A DNA stretch of 64,000 nucleotides from JBDHXE01 sp035445085 (GTDB taxonomy: Bacteria; Bacteroidota; Ignavibacteria; Kapaibacteriales; UBA2268). The DNA is taken from positions 1 through 64,000 of the forward strand of contig DAOMQA010000007.1 of NCBI GenBank assembly GCA_035445085.1, in the 5' to 3' direction. Under the pieces are notes generated by a model. It was not told the DNA's origin. It saw only the letters and a list, made by a program, of their open reading frames with translations, and ran no database searches. The stretch's first letter is position 1. Every line of letters begins with the position of its first letter. The position numbers and the translations under genes are program-made. Shown here one piece after another: positions 15,404 to 23,735 of this stretch.

Positions 15404-16849
15404 CTATTTTGCTATTATTATAAATTCGGTTCTTCGATTTTTTGCTTTACCTTGTTCAGTATCATTCTGTGCAATAGGTCGCGAGAAACCAAATCCTCTA
15501 TATCTTAACCGCTTTTCGTCTATGCCCTTAGAAATTAATAAATCATATACTGCTTTAGCTCTCTTTTCAGATAGTATTTGATTATACTCTTGAGTGCCTA
15601 CATTGTCAGTATGCCCGTGTATATCAAATCTCAACTTGGGCCAAGTATACATCAAATCAACTAATTCATCAATGATAGGGTAAGATTCCGGTTTGACACT
15701 TGTACTATCAAAGTCAAATTGAATTGGGCGTATAACTGTATCAGAAAGCGCTAACCAACCGCTAGTATCATATTCACCCTCAGCTATAAGGCTATCGGCT
15801 CTCTTAGGCAAATTTAGACCCGCAAATACCTTATGGTAGCCCCAATATGTTGGGGGCTTATAGGAAATTTTGTAATGAAAACGTAAACTTAAATATATAT
15901 CTTTAAAGATTTTTATTAATTGTTCTTTTGTATGTGCTTTATAATACTTGCCTCCCGTATATTTAGCTAAATTCTTTAAGTTAATGTCTTCAGAATAGCC
16001 AAAGGCAACACAGAAAACGTTTACTTTTTCATTATTAGCTCTACGAATTAAGCTATCAAGATTGAATTTTGAATAATTATCATCGCCGTCAGTAAAAATA
16101 ACTACGACTTTATATTCTTCATCTGGTGCTACATTTAAGACATCAAAACTTTTCCATACGGCATCGTATACTGCCGAAAATAAACCCTTATTTGTGTTTC
16201 TATTGCTTCTATAATACTTCAATATCTCATTTGTATCTTTTGATAAAGGTGCTTTTATATCATAATCTTTATTAAAACTTGTTAAGGCAATTTTATCGTA
16301 AGGAAACTTCATTTTTACAAATAATTCTGTCCCTACAAATATAGCGTCCATTATTGAATTCATTGAGCCACTATAATCGGTGGTAAGAACTAAGTTGTAA
16401 GCTATAGAATCTTCCGCTCCATACTCTCTCACTTTGAAATTATCTATGCTTGCCTTTCTAATGTTATAGTTTTTACCTAATTCTTCCTTCACTGAAGTGA
16501 AAAACTTGCTGTTTGGATTTTTTAAATATGGGTCTGCTAAATTCGTCACAAAATTACCTAATGAATCATATACTCTTGCAAATAGCCTTACTTCTTTGGG
16601 GTAATCATTTGGTTCTACTCGATATATATCAAATATGACTTTATCAACATCAATTGAATCGATAGGTTTTACGTCGGACATATAAATTGGTTCTGGTTCG
16701 TCGCTCAATTTATTTGTTTGTTCTTGCTCGTATATTTCCTTTTGCAAATCAAAACCAGTCTTTCTAGTGCTAGTACACGACAATAGTATTAAACTCAATG
16801 AGATAAATAGTATAACTAAACTTGATCGTCTGATATTTGATTTATGCAA
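15404..16849 (-). CDS. vWA/OmpA-domain lipoprotein
   Basis: The 481-residue protein has a lipobox LILLSC (Cys about residue 25). It has a vWA domain (about 155-330) with the metal motif DYSGS and the second motif FTDGDDN, and a C-terminal OmpA domain (about 375-481, HGHTDNVG ... NRRTEF). The lipid anchor should place it in the outer membrane while OmpA grips peptidoglycan. The ATG overlaps the end of the O-methyltransferase gene by 8 bp, so it is translationally coupled in the mlaD operon. It is a paralogue in design of the protein at 12149-13477, which lacks the lipid anchor. Confidence 0.87.
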   Translation of the reverse strand: MHKSNIRRSSLVILFISLSLILLSCTSTRKTGFDLQKEIYEQEQTNKLSDEPEPIYMSDVKPIDSIDVDKVIFDIYRVEPNDYPKEVRLFARVYDSLGNFVTNLADPYLKNPNSKFFTSVKEELGKNYNIRKASIDNFKVREYGAEDSIAYNLVLTTDYSGSMNSIMDAIFVGTELFVKMKFPYDKIALTSFNKDYDIKAPLSKDTNEILKYYRSNRNTNKGLFSAVYDAVWKSFDVLNVAPDEEYKVVVIFTDGDDNYSKFNLDSLIRRANNEKVNVFCVAFGYSEDINLKNLAKYTGGKYYKAHTKEQLIKIFKDIYLSLRFHYKISYKPPTYWGYHKVFAGLNLPKRADSLIAEGEYDTSGWLALSDTVIRPIQFDFDSTSVKPESYPIIDELVDLMYTWPKLRFDIHGHTDNVGTQEYNQILSEKRAKAVYDLLISKGIDEKRLRYRGFGFSRPIAQNDTEQGKAKNRRTEFIIIAK

Positions 16850-17504
16850 TTTTCACTCCTATTATCATACCATCTCCACTTGGTATTATGGATGTAAAGT
16901 ATTGAGGATGGTTTTTAAAGTATTGATTAAATTGTTGCATGGATTTTATTTCTCTTGTTTCTTTAGGAGGAGCTTCGTTAGTTAAATAACCAAAAGCAAA
17001 GGCATTATCGGCTATAAACAAGCCTCCTTGTCGCAATAAAGGAGTTGCTAAATCAAGATAATTTTTATAGGAAGGTTTGTCAGCATCCACAAATATTAAG
17101 TCAAATTCATAGTTAGGCCTAAATTCCTTAAGAAATTCCTTGCCATCACTATTTTGAACTTGTATAATATTGTCTAAACCTGCTTCTTTTATTTTTTTTT
17201 GTGCAAAGAGAGCATGTTTGAACTCAAACTCTACGGTAGTTAAGCTACCATTTAGCTCTAAAGCTCTTGCCATAGAAATAGATGAATAACCCGCTAATGT
17301 ACCTATCTCTAATATATTTTTTGCTTTTATTGATTTGATTAATAATTGCAAAAGCCTTGCTTGTGCAGGGGCTATATTAATTGCTGGAATACCTTCGGCG
17401 ATTGCTTCTTGGCGCAATTGCATCAAAAAATCATCCTCATTAGAAAAATTGATATTTAAGTAATTATCTAAATCTTCTGTTACAGGTGTGTGGTGATTAG
17501 ACAT
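16842..17504 (-). CDS. SAM-dependent O-methyltransferase (family 3, caffeoyl-CoA OMT-like)
   Basis: The 220-residue protein has the class I SAM-binding motif ILEIGTLAGYSSISMA (about residues 60-75), the acidic residue after strand 2 (TTVEFE), and FDLIFVDADKPSY (about 130-145), the metal-binding Asp region of cation-dependent O-methyltransferases. Such enzymes in bacteria methylate small catechol-like substrates; the true substrate is unknown. It lies 11 bp behind mlaD and overlaps the next gene. It is cytoplasmic. Confidence 0.88.
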   Translation of the reverse strand: MSNHHTPVTEDLDNYLNINFSNEDDFLMQLRQEAIAEGIPAINIAPAQARLLQLLIKSIKAKNILEIGTLAGYSSISMARALELNGSLTTVEFEFKHALFAQKKIKEAGLDNIIQVQNSDGKEFLKEFRPNYEFDLIFVDADKPSYKNYLDLATPLLRQGGLFIADNAFAFGYLTNEAPPKETREIKSMQQFNQYFKNHPQYFTSIIPSGDGMIIGVKIA

Positions 17505-17515
17505 AATTATTTCTC

Positions 17516-18466
17516 CTAAGGTCTTGAACCTAACCTAACATTGACATTAACACCGTGCTCTTTTATCATATTAACTAAATCTATTAGAGAGTTAAAAGTA
17601 GAATCTAATGAGTTAGCAAATTTTTCGTCATATATAAGCTTTTTCACTAAGCCATCTTTTGTTTTAATGTCTACAATTAAGCCGTCAGCATTTGCTATTA
17701 AATTATCAGCTTTATTTACAGTAGCCTCTAATTTGGTCATTAGGGTTTTAACAGATACCAAAGCTGTATCGGCATTATTTACGATATTGTTCAGGTTCGT
17801 TTTATTTAGTTTAATAAATTCTTTTATATCTTTTGTAATTATTGCTAAGTCATTTAAAGAGCTTTGTATATTTCCTTTATTTTTTGCTACTAAATCATTT
17901 ATTGAATTAGTAAGAACAACTGTGTTGCTCACTGTTTGCTTTAGGTCTGTTACTAATGTTCCATCTGCAAACAAATCCGTTGCTCCACCTACAATTGTAT
18001 CTAAGTTCTTTACTAAACTAATTAATTCTCCAGATACACTACCCAATACAGCAACTAATTCGGCTAAGTCTGGGGGAGTAGTGCCAGGTAATTCATTATT
18101 TAATGCAAAAATATTTGAAGAAATACCGGGATTTATTTCTAATTTTTTGCCACCAGTAACTTCCAAGATAGTAATTTTTGCACTTGCATCGCTCTTAATA
18201 TCTTTGTACGAATCTAATTGTACAAGCACCAAAACAGAAGAATTATCGTTTTTAACGCTAACTACTGTACCTCTTTTAACGCCATTTACAACGACTGGTT
18301 CGCCAGGCTGCAATCCGCCAGAGTTTGGAAATCTAATTTTAAGTAAATCATCTTCGGATGAGAACTTAAAGCCTTTACCAATCATTATCCCACCAAAAAG
18401 TATTATAAACCCCAAAAAGAATACAATACCTACTTTAAATTCCTTATTATTATTCTGTTCTAACAT
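17516..18466 (-). CDS. mlaD: MCE-domain (MlaD-like) lipid transport protein
   Basis: The 316-residue protein has an N-terminal transmembrane anchor (about 14-30, VGIVFFLGFIILFGGIMI), one MCE domain (about 38-115: IRFPNSGGLQPGEPVVVNGVKRGTV) and a long helical C-terminal part (150-300) with heptad-like repeats of Leu/Ile/Asn, as in Bacteroidota MlaD proteins. It would carry phospholipid between membranes together with MlaE/MlaF, which are not in this window. It is the first gene of a leftward five-gene unit reaching pyrE. Confidence 0.88.
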   Translation of the reverse strand: MLEQNNNKEFKVGIVFFLGFIILFGGIMIGKGFKFSSEDDLLKIRFPNSGGLQPGEPVVVNGVKRGTVVSVKNDNSSVLVLVQLDSYKDIKSDASAKITILEVTGGKKLEINPGISSNIFALNNELPGTTPPDLAELVAVLGSVSGELISLVKNLDTIVGGATDLFADGTLVTDLKQTVSNTVVLTNSINDLVAKNKGNIQSSLNDLAIITKDIKEFIKLNKTNLNNIVNNADTALVSVKTLMTKLEATVNKADNLIANADGLIVDIKTKDGLVKKLIYDEKFANSLDSTFNSLIDLVNMIKEHGVNVNVRLGSRP

Positions 18467-18486
18467 AATTATATATTAAATATAAA

Positions 18487-18525
18487 AAAGTGGCTTCGAG
18501 TATCAATAATTTGATTGGCCACTTT
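18487..18525 (-). terminator. terminator downstream of ssb
   Basis: AAAGTGGC (18487-18494) pairs with GCCACTTT (18518-18525). On the - strand the stem leads into a T-run (18483-18489). It separates ssb from mlaD. Confidence 0.75.
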
Positions 18526-18551
18526 ATAAAAATTTTAAAAATCCAATACTA

Positions 18552-19028
18552 CTAAAATGGTATGCCTTCACTACTAGTGGACCTATAATCGTCATCATAA
18601 TAAAAACTATCAAATGTATCATTAATGTCTTCATTTAATTCGGAACTGTAATTATCGCTACTTGAATCATAAGCACCTCCATTATCTTTTAGTTTTTTAT
18701 TGTCAAGATTGAGCATATTCTCGGCTAAAATTTCAACTACATGCCGTCTATTATTATTTTTATCATCAAAAGAACGTGTCTGAATGCGACCCTCGATATA
18801 TACGCGTGAGCCTTTTTTGAGTAGTTTGAAAATAACCTCTGCTAATCCACGCCAAGCAATTATCGTATGCCAATCTGTATGTTCACGAATAGAGCCATCT
18901 TTATCCCGCCAAGATTCTGAAGTTGCTAACCTAAAAGATGCTACTGGTATACCACTTGGGGTATGTTTTAACTCTGGATCTTTACCTACGTTACCGATTA
19001 ACATTACCTTGTTAAGTGTTCTTGACAT
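18552..19028 (-). CDS. ssb: single-stranded DNA-binding protein
   Basis: The 158-residue protein has an N-terminal OB fold (about 1-105: LNKVMLIGNVGKDPELKHT, WHTIIAWRGLAEV, YIEGRIQTRSF), an acidic Ser/Asp/Asn-rich linker, and the tail ending in GIPF preceded by acidic residues. That tail is the docking peptide for replication and repair partners. It stands alone with its own terminator. In many bacteria ssb sits between rpsF and rpsR; that order is not kept here. Confidence 0.95.
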   Translation of the reverse strand: MSRTLNKVMLIGNVGKDPELKHTPSGIPVASFRLATSESWRDKDGSIREHTDWHTIIAWRGLAEVIFKLLKKGSRVYIEGRIQTRSFDDKNNNRRHVVEILAENMLNLDNKKLKDNGGAYDSSSDNYSSELNEDINDTFDSFYYDDDYRSTSSEGIPF

Positions 19029-19099
19029 ATCTTAAATATCCTACCTAATTTGATTACTTAACATATTGTTTGTGAGGTAAGACGATTTATATTGTGTTT

Positions 19100-19143
19100 A
19101 TTTAAAAAAAAATAATTTTCCAATATTAAATTGAAAAATTATT
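19100..19143 (-). terminator. terminator of the late flagellar operon
   Basis: A stem of 9 bp AATAATTTT (19111-19119) / AAAATTATT (19135-19143) is extended inward by CAAT/ATTG after one mismatch. On the - strand it runs into seven T (19104-19110). It lies just past flgM. Confidence 0.7.
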
Positions 19144-19166
19144 TGTACAACTATGTTAAGGTTTAG

Positions 19167-19403
19167 TTATATTTCTTGGTTAATTCGTTCAGTTACTTCA
19201 TCTAACAATTCGTTGCTATTATAATAGCCACTGTGTAGTCTTGAAGAAATAAGGCTAAGTTTTTTTGATTCGTTTGAAATATCAAGAATATCACCATTGT
19301 TTTTCTTGGTTACTTCAGTGTCATCTTTATATTTAGTCTTCAAGTCACTCTTGACTTTGCGATCGTATTCAACCTTTCCGGTATTTGATAAACCTATTTT
19401 CAT
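19167..19403 (-). CDS. flgM: FlgM-like anti-sigma-28 factor
   Basis: The 78-residue protein has a lysine-rich, disordered-looking N-terminal half. Its C-terminal half fits the FlgM pattern: a short DISN/S-x-x-S-x-h-S helix, then SGYYNSNELLDEVTERINQEI, close to the family's 'G-x-Y-x-x-x-x-h-h-x-x-h-A-x-x-h'. FlgM holds sigma-28 (FliA) inactive until the hook is finished and FlgM is exported. It is the last gene of the fliC operon, 4 bp behind the chaperone-like gene, giving a feedback loop with the sigma-28 promoter at 23138-23164. Confidence 0.72.
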   Translation of the reverse strand: MKIGLSNTGKVEYDRKVKSDLKTKYKDDTEVTKKNNGDILDISNESKKLSLISSRLHSGYYNSNELLDEVTERINQEI

Positions 19404-19407
19404 AACT

Positions 19408-19767
19408 TTATTTTGTATAAATTAATAAAGATTTATTCTTTAATGTACTTTTAATGTTGTCAGCTAATGTAACCGTTATCCCTTGAATCTTTGCAACATT
19501 AATCGTATCTACTCTTACTATATCGTCCAAAATTTCAGAATATTTAATTTTATTTTCTTTTATAAAATCAGGAAATCTTTCATCCTTTAGCATCTTTTCT
19601 AAGTTAGTTATTGATTCTTCTCTTCGAGAATAGCAATCAGCTACTTGCTCACTATTTGCTTCACTATGTTCATTTAATTCAAAATCATTTGTTAAATCAA
19701 ATATTAGCATAGTGCATTGTTTTATTTCATCTAAGAGTATAAAAACATCCTTACTAAACTTTTGCAT
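19408..19767 (-). CDS. FliT/FlgN-like flagellar chaperone candidate
   Basis: This 119-residue, mainly helical, acidic protein lies between flaG and flgM. The frame opens at 19812, but I prefer the ATG at 19767: this start overlaps the end of flaG by only 14 bp, a common coupled arrangement. FliT and FlgN chaperones are short helical proteins found exactly here, next to fliD/fliS; the sequence itself shows no decisive signature, so the call rests on position, length and helical pattern (FSKDVFILLDEIKQCTMLI, ITNLEKMLKD). Confidence 0.5.
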   Translation of the reverse strand: MQKFSKDVFILLDEIKQCTMLIFDLTNDFELNEHSEANSEQVADCYSRREESITNLEKMLKDERFPDFIKENKIKYSEILDDIVRVDTINVAKIQGITVTLADNIKSTLKNKSLLIYTK

Positions 19768-20161
19768 CTGCAATTTGTCCCATACCAAATGTTTGTGTAA
19801 CAATCCTAGCAATTTTTAGAGCTATATCTGCAGGTATTTGACGAACAACTTCCTTAGTGCTTGTATCAATTATTTTAATAATCATTTTATTTAGCTCGCT
19901 GTCTTTACTAAATTCAATCATTAAATTACTATCCTTTAAGGTTTCTTGTAGCTTTTGTTGTAGCTTTTCGTAACTTACCTTTTTACCTTTTTCCTCTTTT
20001 TGGGTAGACTTCTGAACATTATCGCCAACATTAACTTCAATAGATTTACTCGTTAAAGCTTGCTCATTTGGTTTTGCTTTACCATTTTTATTTAAATCAA
20101 GTTCGGAATTATTCATCCCTTCGATAATAATTGCTGGGGAACCTGTAATTGAATTTATCAT
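19754..20161 (-). CDS. flaG: FlaG family flagellar protein
   Basis: The 135-residue protein has a variable, Lys/Glu-rich N-terminal 70 residues. The FlaG core follows at about 80-130: IEFSKDSELNKMIIKIID, then TSTKEVVRQIPADIALKIA. The E-V-[IV]-R-Q-I-P motif is diagnostic. FlaG affects filament length and lies next to fliD in many bacteria. It is 23 bp after fliD and overlaps the start of the next gene. Confidence 0.87.
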   Translation of the reverse strand: MINSITGSPAIIIEGMNNSELDLNKNGKAKPNEQALTSKSIEVNVGDNVQKSTQKEEKGKKVSYEKLQQKLQETLKDSNLMIEFSKDSELNKMIIKIIDTSTKEVVRQIPADIALKIARIVTQTFGMGQIADAKV

Positions 20162-20184
20162 AATGTTACCTCACTTTTACTAAA

Positions 20185-21627
20185 CTACGTCAATAAACTA
20201 TTATAACCACTATTATCTACCTGAAAAGTTCCTAATAAATTAGATTGCGCTTGTGCACTATATAATGATTGCATATAACTCATATATTGCTTCCTTAAGG
20301 ATTGTGCTTGCATTTCAATTCTATCGTTTACTTCTTCAGTTCTTTTCTTGGTTTGTTCTATTTGCGTGTTTAAGTTATTTGTTCTTGATTTTATTAAACC
20401 ATTATCCCCCTTAAATGGACTAATCGCATTGTCAATTTTGCTTGCTAAACCGTCAGCACCAGTAAATAGTTCCGCGACCTTTGTAGCATTTGCAATTAAA
20501 TTGTTTTTTAACTTGTCTATATCAGAGATAGTTAAGTTTCCATTACTATCTGTCTTGATTCCAATCTCACTCAAATAATTAGGCTCATCACCTACTGCAC
20601 TTGGATTAAGATTTTGAGAATATATATTTCTCAATTGCCCTTGTAAATTACTAATAGCAGAATCATTCCTCTTAATTTTTGTATTAGATTGAACAAAGGA
20701 CATTATATCATTTATGCTCTTAAGTATTGGTTCTATATAATTTTTAACACTATCACTATCTACTTCTGTTTTTAAAGATAATTCACTTGCGTCCGATTCT
20801 TGTGCTTTGAGTAGAGTAAATGTCATACCTTCAATAGCATCATCAATAGTATTAGAAGAACGAGTTATCGTAATATTATCCAAGGTTAGCTTAGAATTTA
20901 AGTCTTCATAGTTTGCTACTTTGTATCCAGCACTATTGCCCGAGGATAGCACACGACTATTTGTGTTGCTTTGCAAGGCTGTGCTATCTAAGCCAAACTT
21001 TGCTAATAAGGGTGAATCTGTAAATGTAATTTTATTATCGCTACCAGTGTCTAATGAAGAAAAAGACAATCTGCCAGTAGTGGAAGAATCTTTTACAAAT
21101 GAAGCTCTGATTTTAGATTCACTAACGTCATTGATAGCGTCGGCTACTTTTTTCATAGCTACTTCATAACTTTCCGTGCCGTCTAAGTTTACAGATATTG
21201 ATTTCGTATTACTACCGTTTGATAAATCGAAGGAGTATGTGCCAGCGCTTAAACCCAAACTATCATTTAATGTTTTTTGTTCAGCAATTAATACATCTTT
21301 AGTTGCTAATCTATCAACTTTAGCATACATTACGTCCAAATTGGCATCTAAAGTTGCAGTGGCAGTAAGAAATGAGCTATCAGAAGAGCTAACCTTTCTT
21401 TTTTCAAAATTCGAATTAGCGTCGTCTGCTTTGAGCTTGTCCAAACTTGAAACTAATGAATTTAAACGCGAATTGAGACTATTGAAAAAAGTTTTCCTAG
21501 TCTCTAAATCTGTTTGCTTAGTATTTAATTGAGTTACTCTAGTTTGTTGAGATTTTCTATACGCATCTACCAACAAATCTAATTGAGTTTGATTACTATC
21601 GCTGATTCCACTTAATATGTCTGCCAT
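20185..21627 (-). CDS. fliD: flagellar hook-associated protein 2 (filament cap)
   Basis: The 480-residue protein caps the filament and folds incoming flagellin. The N-terminal FliD domain is at about 1-100 (SGISDSNQTQLDLLVDAYR, then a helical stretch of Leu/Asn/Ser). The middle is rich in Ser/Asp/Asn. The C-terminal coiled coil is at 400-470 (NLNTQIEQTKKRTEEVNDRIEMQAQSLRKQYMSY pattern). Family length is normal. AGGAG precedes the ATG. It sits 12 bp behind fliS in the sigma-28 operon. Confidence 0.93.
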   Translation of the reverse strand: MADILSGISDSNQTQLDLLVDAYRKSQQTRVTQLNTKQTDLETRKTFFNSLNSRLNSLVSSLDKLKADDANSNFEKRKVSSSDSSFLTATATLDANLDVMYAKVDRLATKDVLIAEQKTLNDSLGLSAGTYSFDLSNGSNTKSISVNLDGTESYEVAMKKVADAINDVSESKIRASFVKDSSTTGRLSFSSLDTGSDNKITFTDSPLLAKFGLDSTALQSNTNSRVLSSGNSAGYKVANYEDLNSKLTLDNITITRSSNTIDDAIEGMTFTLLKAQESDASELSLKTEVDSDSVKNYIEPILKSINDIMSFVQSNTKIKRNDSAISNLQGQLRNIYSQNLNPSAVGDEPNYLSEIGIKTDSNGNLTISDIDKLKNNLIANATKVAELFTGADGLASKIDNAISPFKGDNGLIKSRTNNLNTQIEQTKKRTEEVNDRIEMQAQSLRKQYMSYMQSLYSAQAQSNLLGTFQVDNSGYNSLLT

Positions 21628-21639
21628 AATTTAAACTCC

Positions 21640-21999
21640 TTATTGCTCTAAGTTAAATGCACTAGCCCATGATGCCCTTAATTCTGAAATAATAGTATAA
21701 GCTTCTTCAAATTTCTTTTGAAAAATACATCTCTGACAATATTCATATAGTCTATATAGTCTAGTAGCAGTTTCTTCATACTCAAAGTTTAATGAACCCA
21801 TTAATTCGATTAAAACCTTGCTCATTTTAGTAACGTCTTCACGTTTACAACTTACTAAAAATAAGTCGTACATCTTTAAAATTATTTTTTCCTTACTCCA
21901 AGATAATACTTCTTGCTCTAAGTAAGCTGGTACTTTCCCTTTTTCTTTGCCTCCGCCGTAAATCTTTGAAGCGGCAAGCTGTTGTGGATTATTAGCCAT
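21640..21999 (-). CDS. fliS: flagellin export chaperone FliS
   Basis: This helical protein binds the flagellin C-terminus before export. Family marks include QQLAASKIYGGG near the start, a middle helix starting LSWSKEKIILKMYDLFLVSC and a C-terminal helix (YTIISELRASWASA). The frame extends to an ATG at 22029, but that codon is buried in the right arm of the fliC 3' hairpin. The ATG at 21999 (119 residues, MANNPQQLA) fits family length better. No clear SD is seen at either, so the start is not certain. Confidence 0.88.
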   Translation of the reverse strand: MANNPQQLAASKIYGGGKEKGKVPAYLEQEVLSWSKEKIILKMYDLFLVSCKREDVTKMSKVLIELMGSLNFEYEETATRLYRLYEYCQRCIFQKKFEEAYTIISELRASWASAFNLEQ

Positions 22000-22028
22000 T
22001 ATTTTACCCAAAAGTTTTTTTAAAACCA

Positions 22029-22066
22029 TTGCACGGAAGATAGAATCCGTTCCTTCTTCCGTGCAA
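22029..22066 (-). terminator. strong hairpin at the fliC-fliS junction
   Basis: A 12-bp perfect stem (22029-22040 TTGCACGGAAGA with 22055-22066 TCTTCCGTGCAA) has a 14-nt loop. On the - strand it follows the fliC stop by 33 nt and is not followed by a clean T-run, so it may be a partial terminator or an mRNA-stabilising hairpin. This would give more flagellin than FliS/FliD from one promoter. Confidence 0.7.
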
Positions 22067-22099
22067 AAAGCGTGCCTAAGTAATCCAAAAAGTTAATTA

Positions 22100-23068
22100 C
22101 TATCTGAATAACTGTAGGAATGACGAAGGCGTTTGATTTGCCTGTGTCAATGAAATTAAAGAAGCTTGTTGCAAGAACTGAGATTTAATCAAGCTCAATT
22201 GTTCTGAAGCTACGTCCGCATCTTCAATTCTAGAAATAGCTGCATTATAATTAGTGATTTGAGAAGTAAGCATACCTTCTTGCGAAGTTAATCTTACATC
22301 TATACCACCAAGATAAGAGGCAACTTTGTTAACATTATCTATTGCTGATGACAATGAAGTCAATGTAGCATCAATCTTGTCTTTAGAAAATATTCCTAAG
22401 TCTGTTGTTGATACCTCATTTAATGATTGCAATGATAAACCGCCTACACCTGCAAAATTACTTGTTACGCCACCTGCTGAAGCTAAAGCGTCGTCTGTTG
22501 CATTTAAATTAAAGTCATTTGAAGCAGAACCAGTAAGGTTAAAGTCTGCATTATTAGTAGACAAATTCACTTCGATGGTCAATAATTCATTATTAGCATA
22601 GAAACCTACCGTCCAATCACCAGTATAACCACCTTGCAATAATTGGCTACCACCAAATACTGTAGAATCAGTGATAAACTGTACTTGTTGAGCTAAACGA
22701 TAAGAAGCTTTTGCTAAAGCGACCTTTTCATCTGTTCCTAAGGCACCTGATGATGCAGTAGAAGCGTTTGTCTTTATGTCGTTTAATAATGTTTGAACTT
22801 GGTCTAACGCATCTTGAGATATGGCTGTTACGTTCTTAGCTTCACCAACAGCATTTAAAGCTGACTTTAATGAAGAGTTACGTGCGGACAAAGCTCTTGA
22901 TGTAATATAACCTGCAACGTCATCAGCTGCGGAGTTAATACGTTTACCAGTTGATAACCTTAACTGACGTAAAGCTATATTGTTATTTGATGAGAGTAAC
23001 GCATTATAAGCATTCTCTGCGGGTGTATTGGTCCTTATTCTTGAACCACCTGATATTGCCGTTGGCAT
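22100..23068 (-). CDS. fliC: flagellin
   Basis: The 322-residue filament subunit has conserved D0/D1 ends. The N-terminal part has LRLSTGKRINSAADDVAGY (about 36-54). The C-terminal part has IEDADVASEQLSLIKSQFL and the terminal helix ending FLQLFR. The variable middle (about 150-245) is short and low in complexity (Asn/Ser/Thr), so the surface domain is small. GGAGG lies 8-9 nt before the ATG. Transcription starts from a sigma-28 promoter at 23138-23164. It is the first gene of fliC-fliS-fliD-flaG-(fliT-like)-flgM. Confidence 0.96.
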   Translation of the reverse strand: MPTAISGGSRIRTNTPAENAYNALLSSNNNIALRQLRLSTGKRINSAADDVAGYITSRALSARNSSLKSALNAVGEAKNVTAISQDALDQVQTLLNDIKTNASTASSGALGTDEKVALAKASYRLAQQVQFITDSTVFGGSQLLQGGYTGDWTVGFYANNELLTIEVNLSTNNADFNLTGSASNDFNLNATDDALASAGGVTSNFAGVGGLSLQSLNEVSTTDLGIFSKDKIDATLTSLSSAIDNVNKVASYLGGIDVRLTSQEGMLTSQITNYNAAISRIEDADVASEQLSLIKSQFLQQASLISLTQANQTPSSFLQLFR

Positions 23069-23137
23069 AATAAACCTCCATGTAATTTATTTATTTACGG
23101 GCATCCTGCCAACAATATGAAATCCTAACTAATACAA

Positions 23138-23164
23138 ATATCGGCATATTTATGTATAACTTTA
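23138..23164 (-). promoter_or_regulatory. sigma-28 (FliA) promoter of the flagellin operon
   Basis: On the - strand: TAAA (23161-23164), exactly 15 bp, then GCCGATAT (23138-23145). The known sigma-28 consensus is TAAA-N15-GCCGATAA. Transcription should start near 23130, about 60 nt before the fliC ATG. Confidence 0.9.
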
Positions 23165-23183
23165 ATATTTATTTAAAAATTCT

Positions 23184-23735
23184 TTAATAATTTATCTTTT
23201 TCCAAGATAAACCGCTAATATTAAAGGAACTGCCGTTCATATTCTCTATTATCATATATTCCGAACTATATAAATATTTATTTTCAATTATTATATCGTC
23301 GCAATTAATCTTTAACTTAAGATATTTGCCATCATCTTCTATTTTAAAATAATTCTCGTGCTTGTTTAATACGCCTTGTTTGATGAGTTGCCCTAATGAG
23401 TAAACAAAATATTCTGTATGATTAACTGCCAAATATATACCCTTATGTTTGTTATAATTATCAAAGATTGTTCTAAAAGTAATATAGTAGTGTGGGTTTG
23501 TGGTGTGCTCTGTATTAAATTCTATGACATGGTTGGTTGAGCCAATAAATTTCAGCGATACTAATAGACTATCTTTTAGGGCTAATGAATTGTCATTTAA
23601 CTTGCTCAATCCGTCTAAATTGCCATTGTAATAGATAGAAACCATATTGCTTGGTGAACCTTCTAATATATTAAACAATCTAGGATTGCAAGCACTGGTA
23701 GCTAAAATCATTAATATAAATAAGGAAATTTTCAT
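23184..23735 (-). CDS. hypothetical lipoprotein
   Basis: The 183-residue protein has a signal peptide and lipobox (ILATSAC, Cys about residue 16). The rest reads as alternating beta strands (SLLVSLKFIGSTNHVIEF, YYITFRTIFDN, KYLKLKINCDDIIIE) without a recognised family. Its ATG overlaps the stop of the upstream barrel gene by 4 bp (ATGA), so the pair is translationally coupled and probably works together in the envelope. It is the last gene of the leftward operon that begins with the PorE-like gene. Confidence 0.6.
   Translation of the reverse strand: MKISLFILMILATSACNPRLFNILEGSPSNMVSIYYNGNLDGLSKLNDNSLALKDSLLVSLKFIGSTNHVIEFNTEHTTNPHYYITFRTIFDNYNKHKGIYLAVNHTEYFVYSLGQLIKQGVLNKHENYFKIEDDGKYLKLKINCDDIIIENKYLYSSEYMIIENMNGSSFNISGLSWKKINY

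Noticed and set aside
16990..17775. GCCGAT sequences as further sigma-28 promoters (also inside atpF and at 31771)
   Set aside because: They lie inside coding sequences and lack TAAA at the 15-bp spacing.
17541..18479. Long + strand open frame opposite mlaD
   Set aside because: It mirrors the - strand mlaD reading frame, has no family resemblance and no start signal. The same applies to the frames opposite fliD, PBP1A, ssb and hldD.
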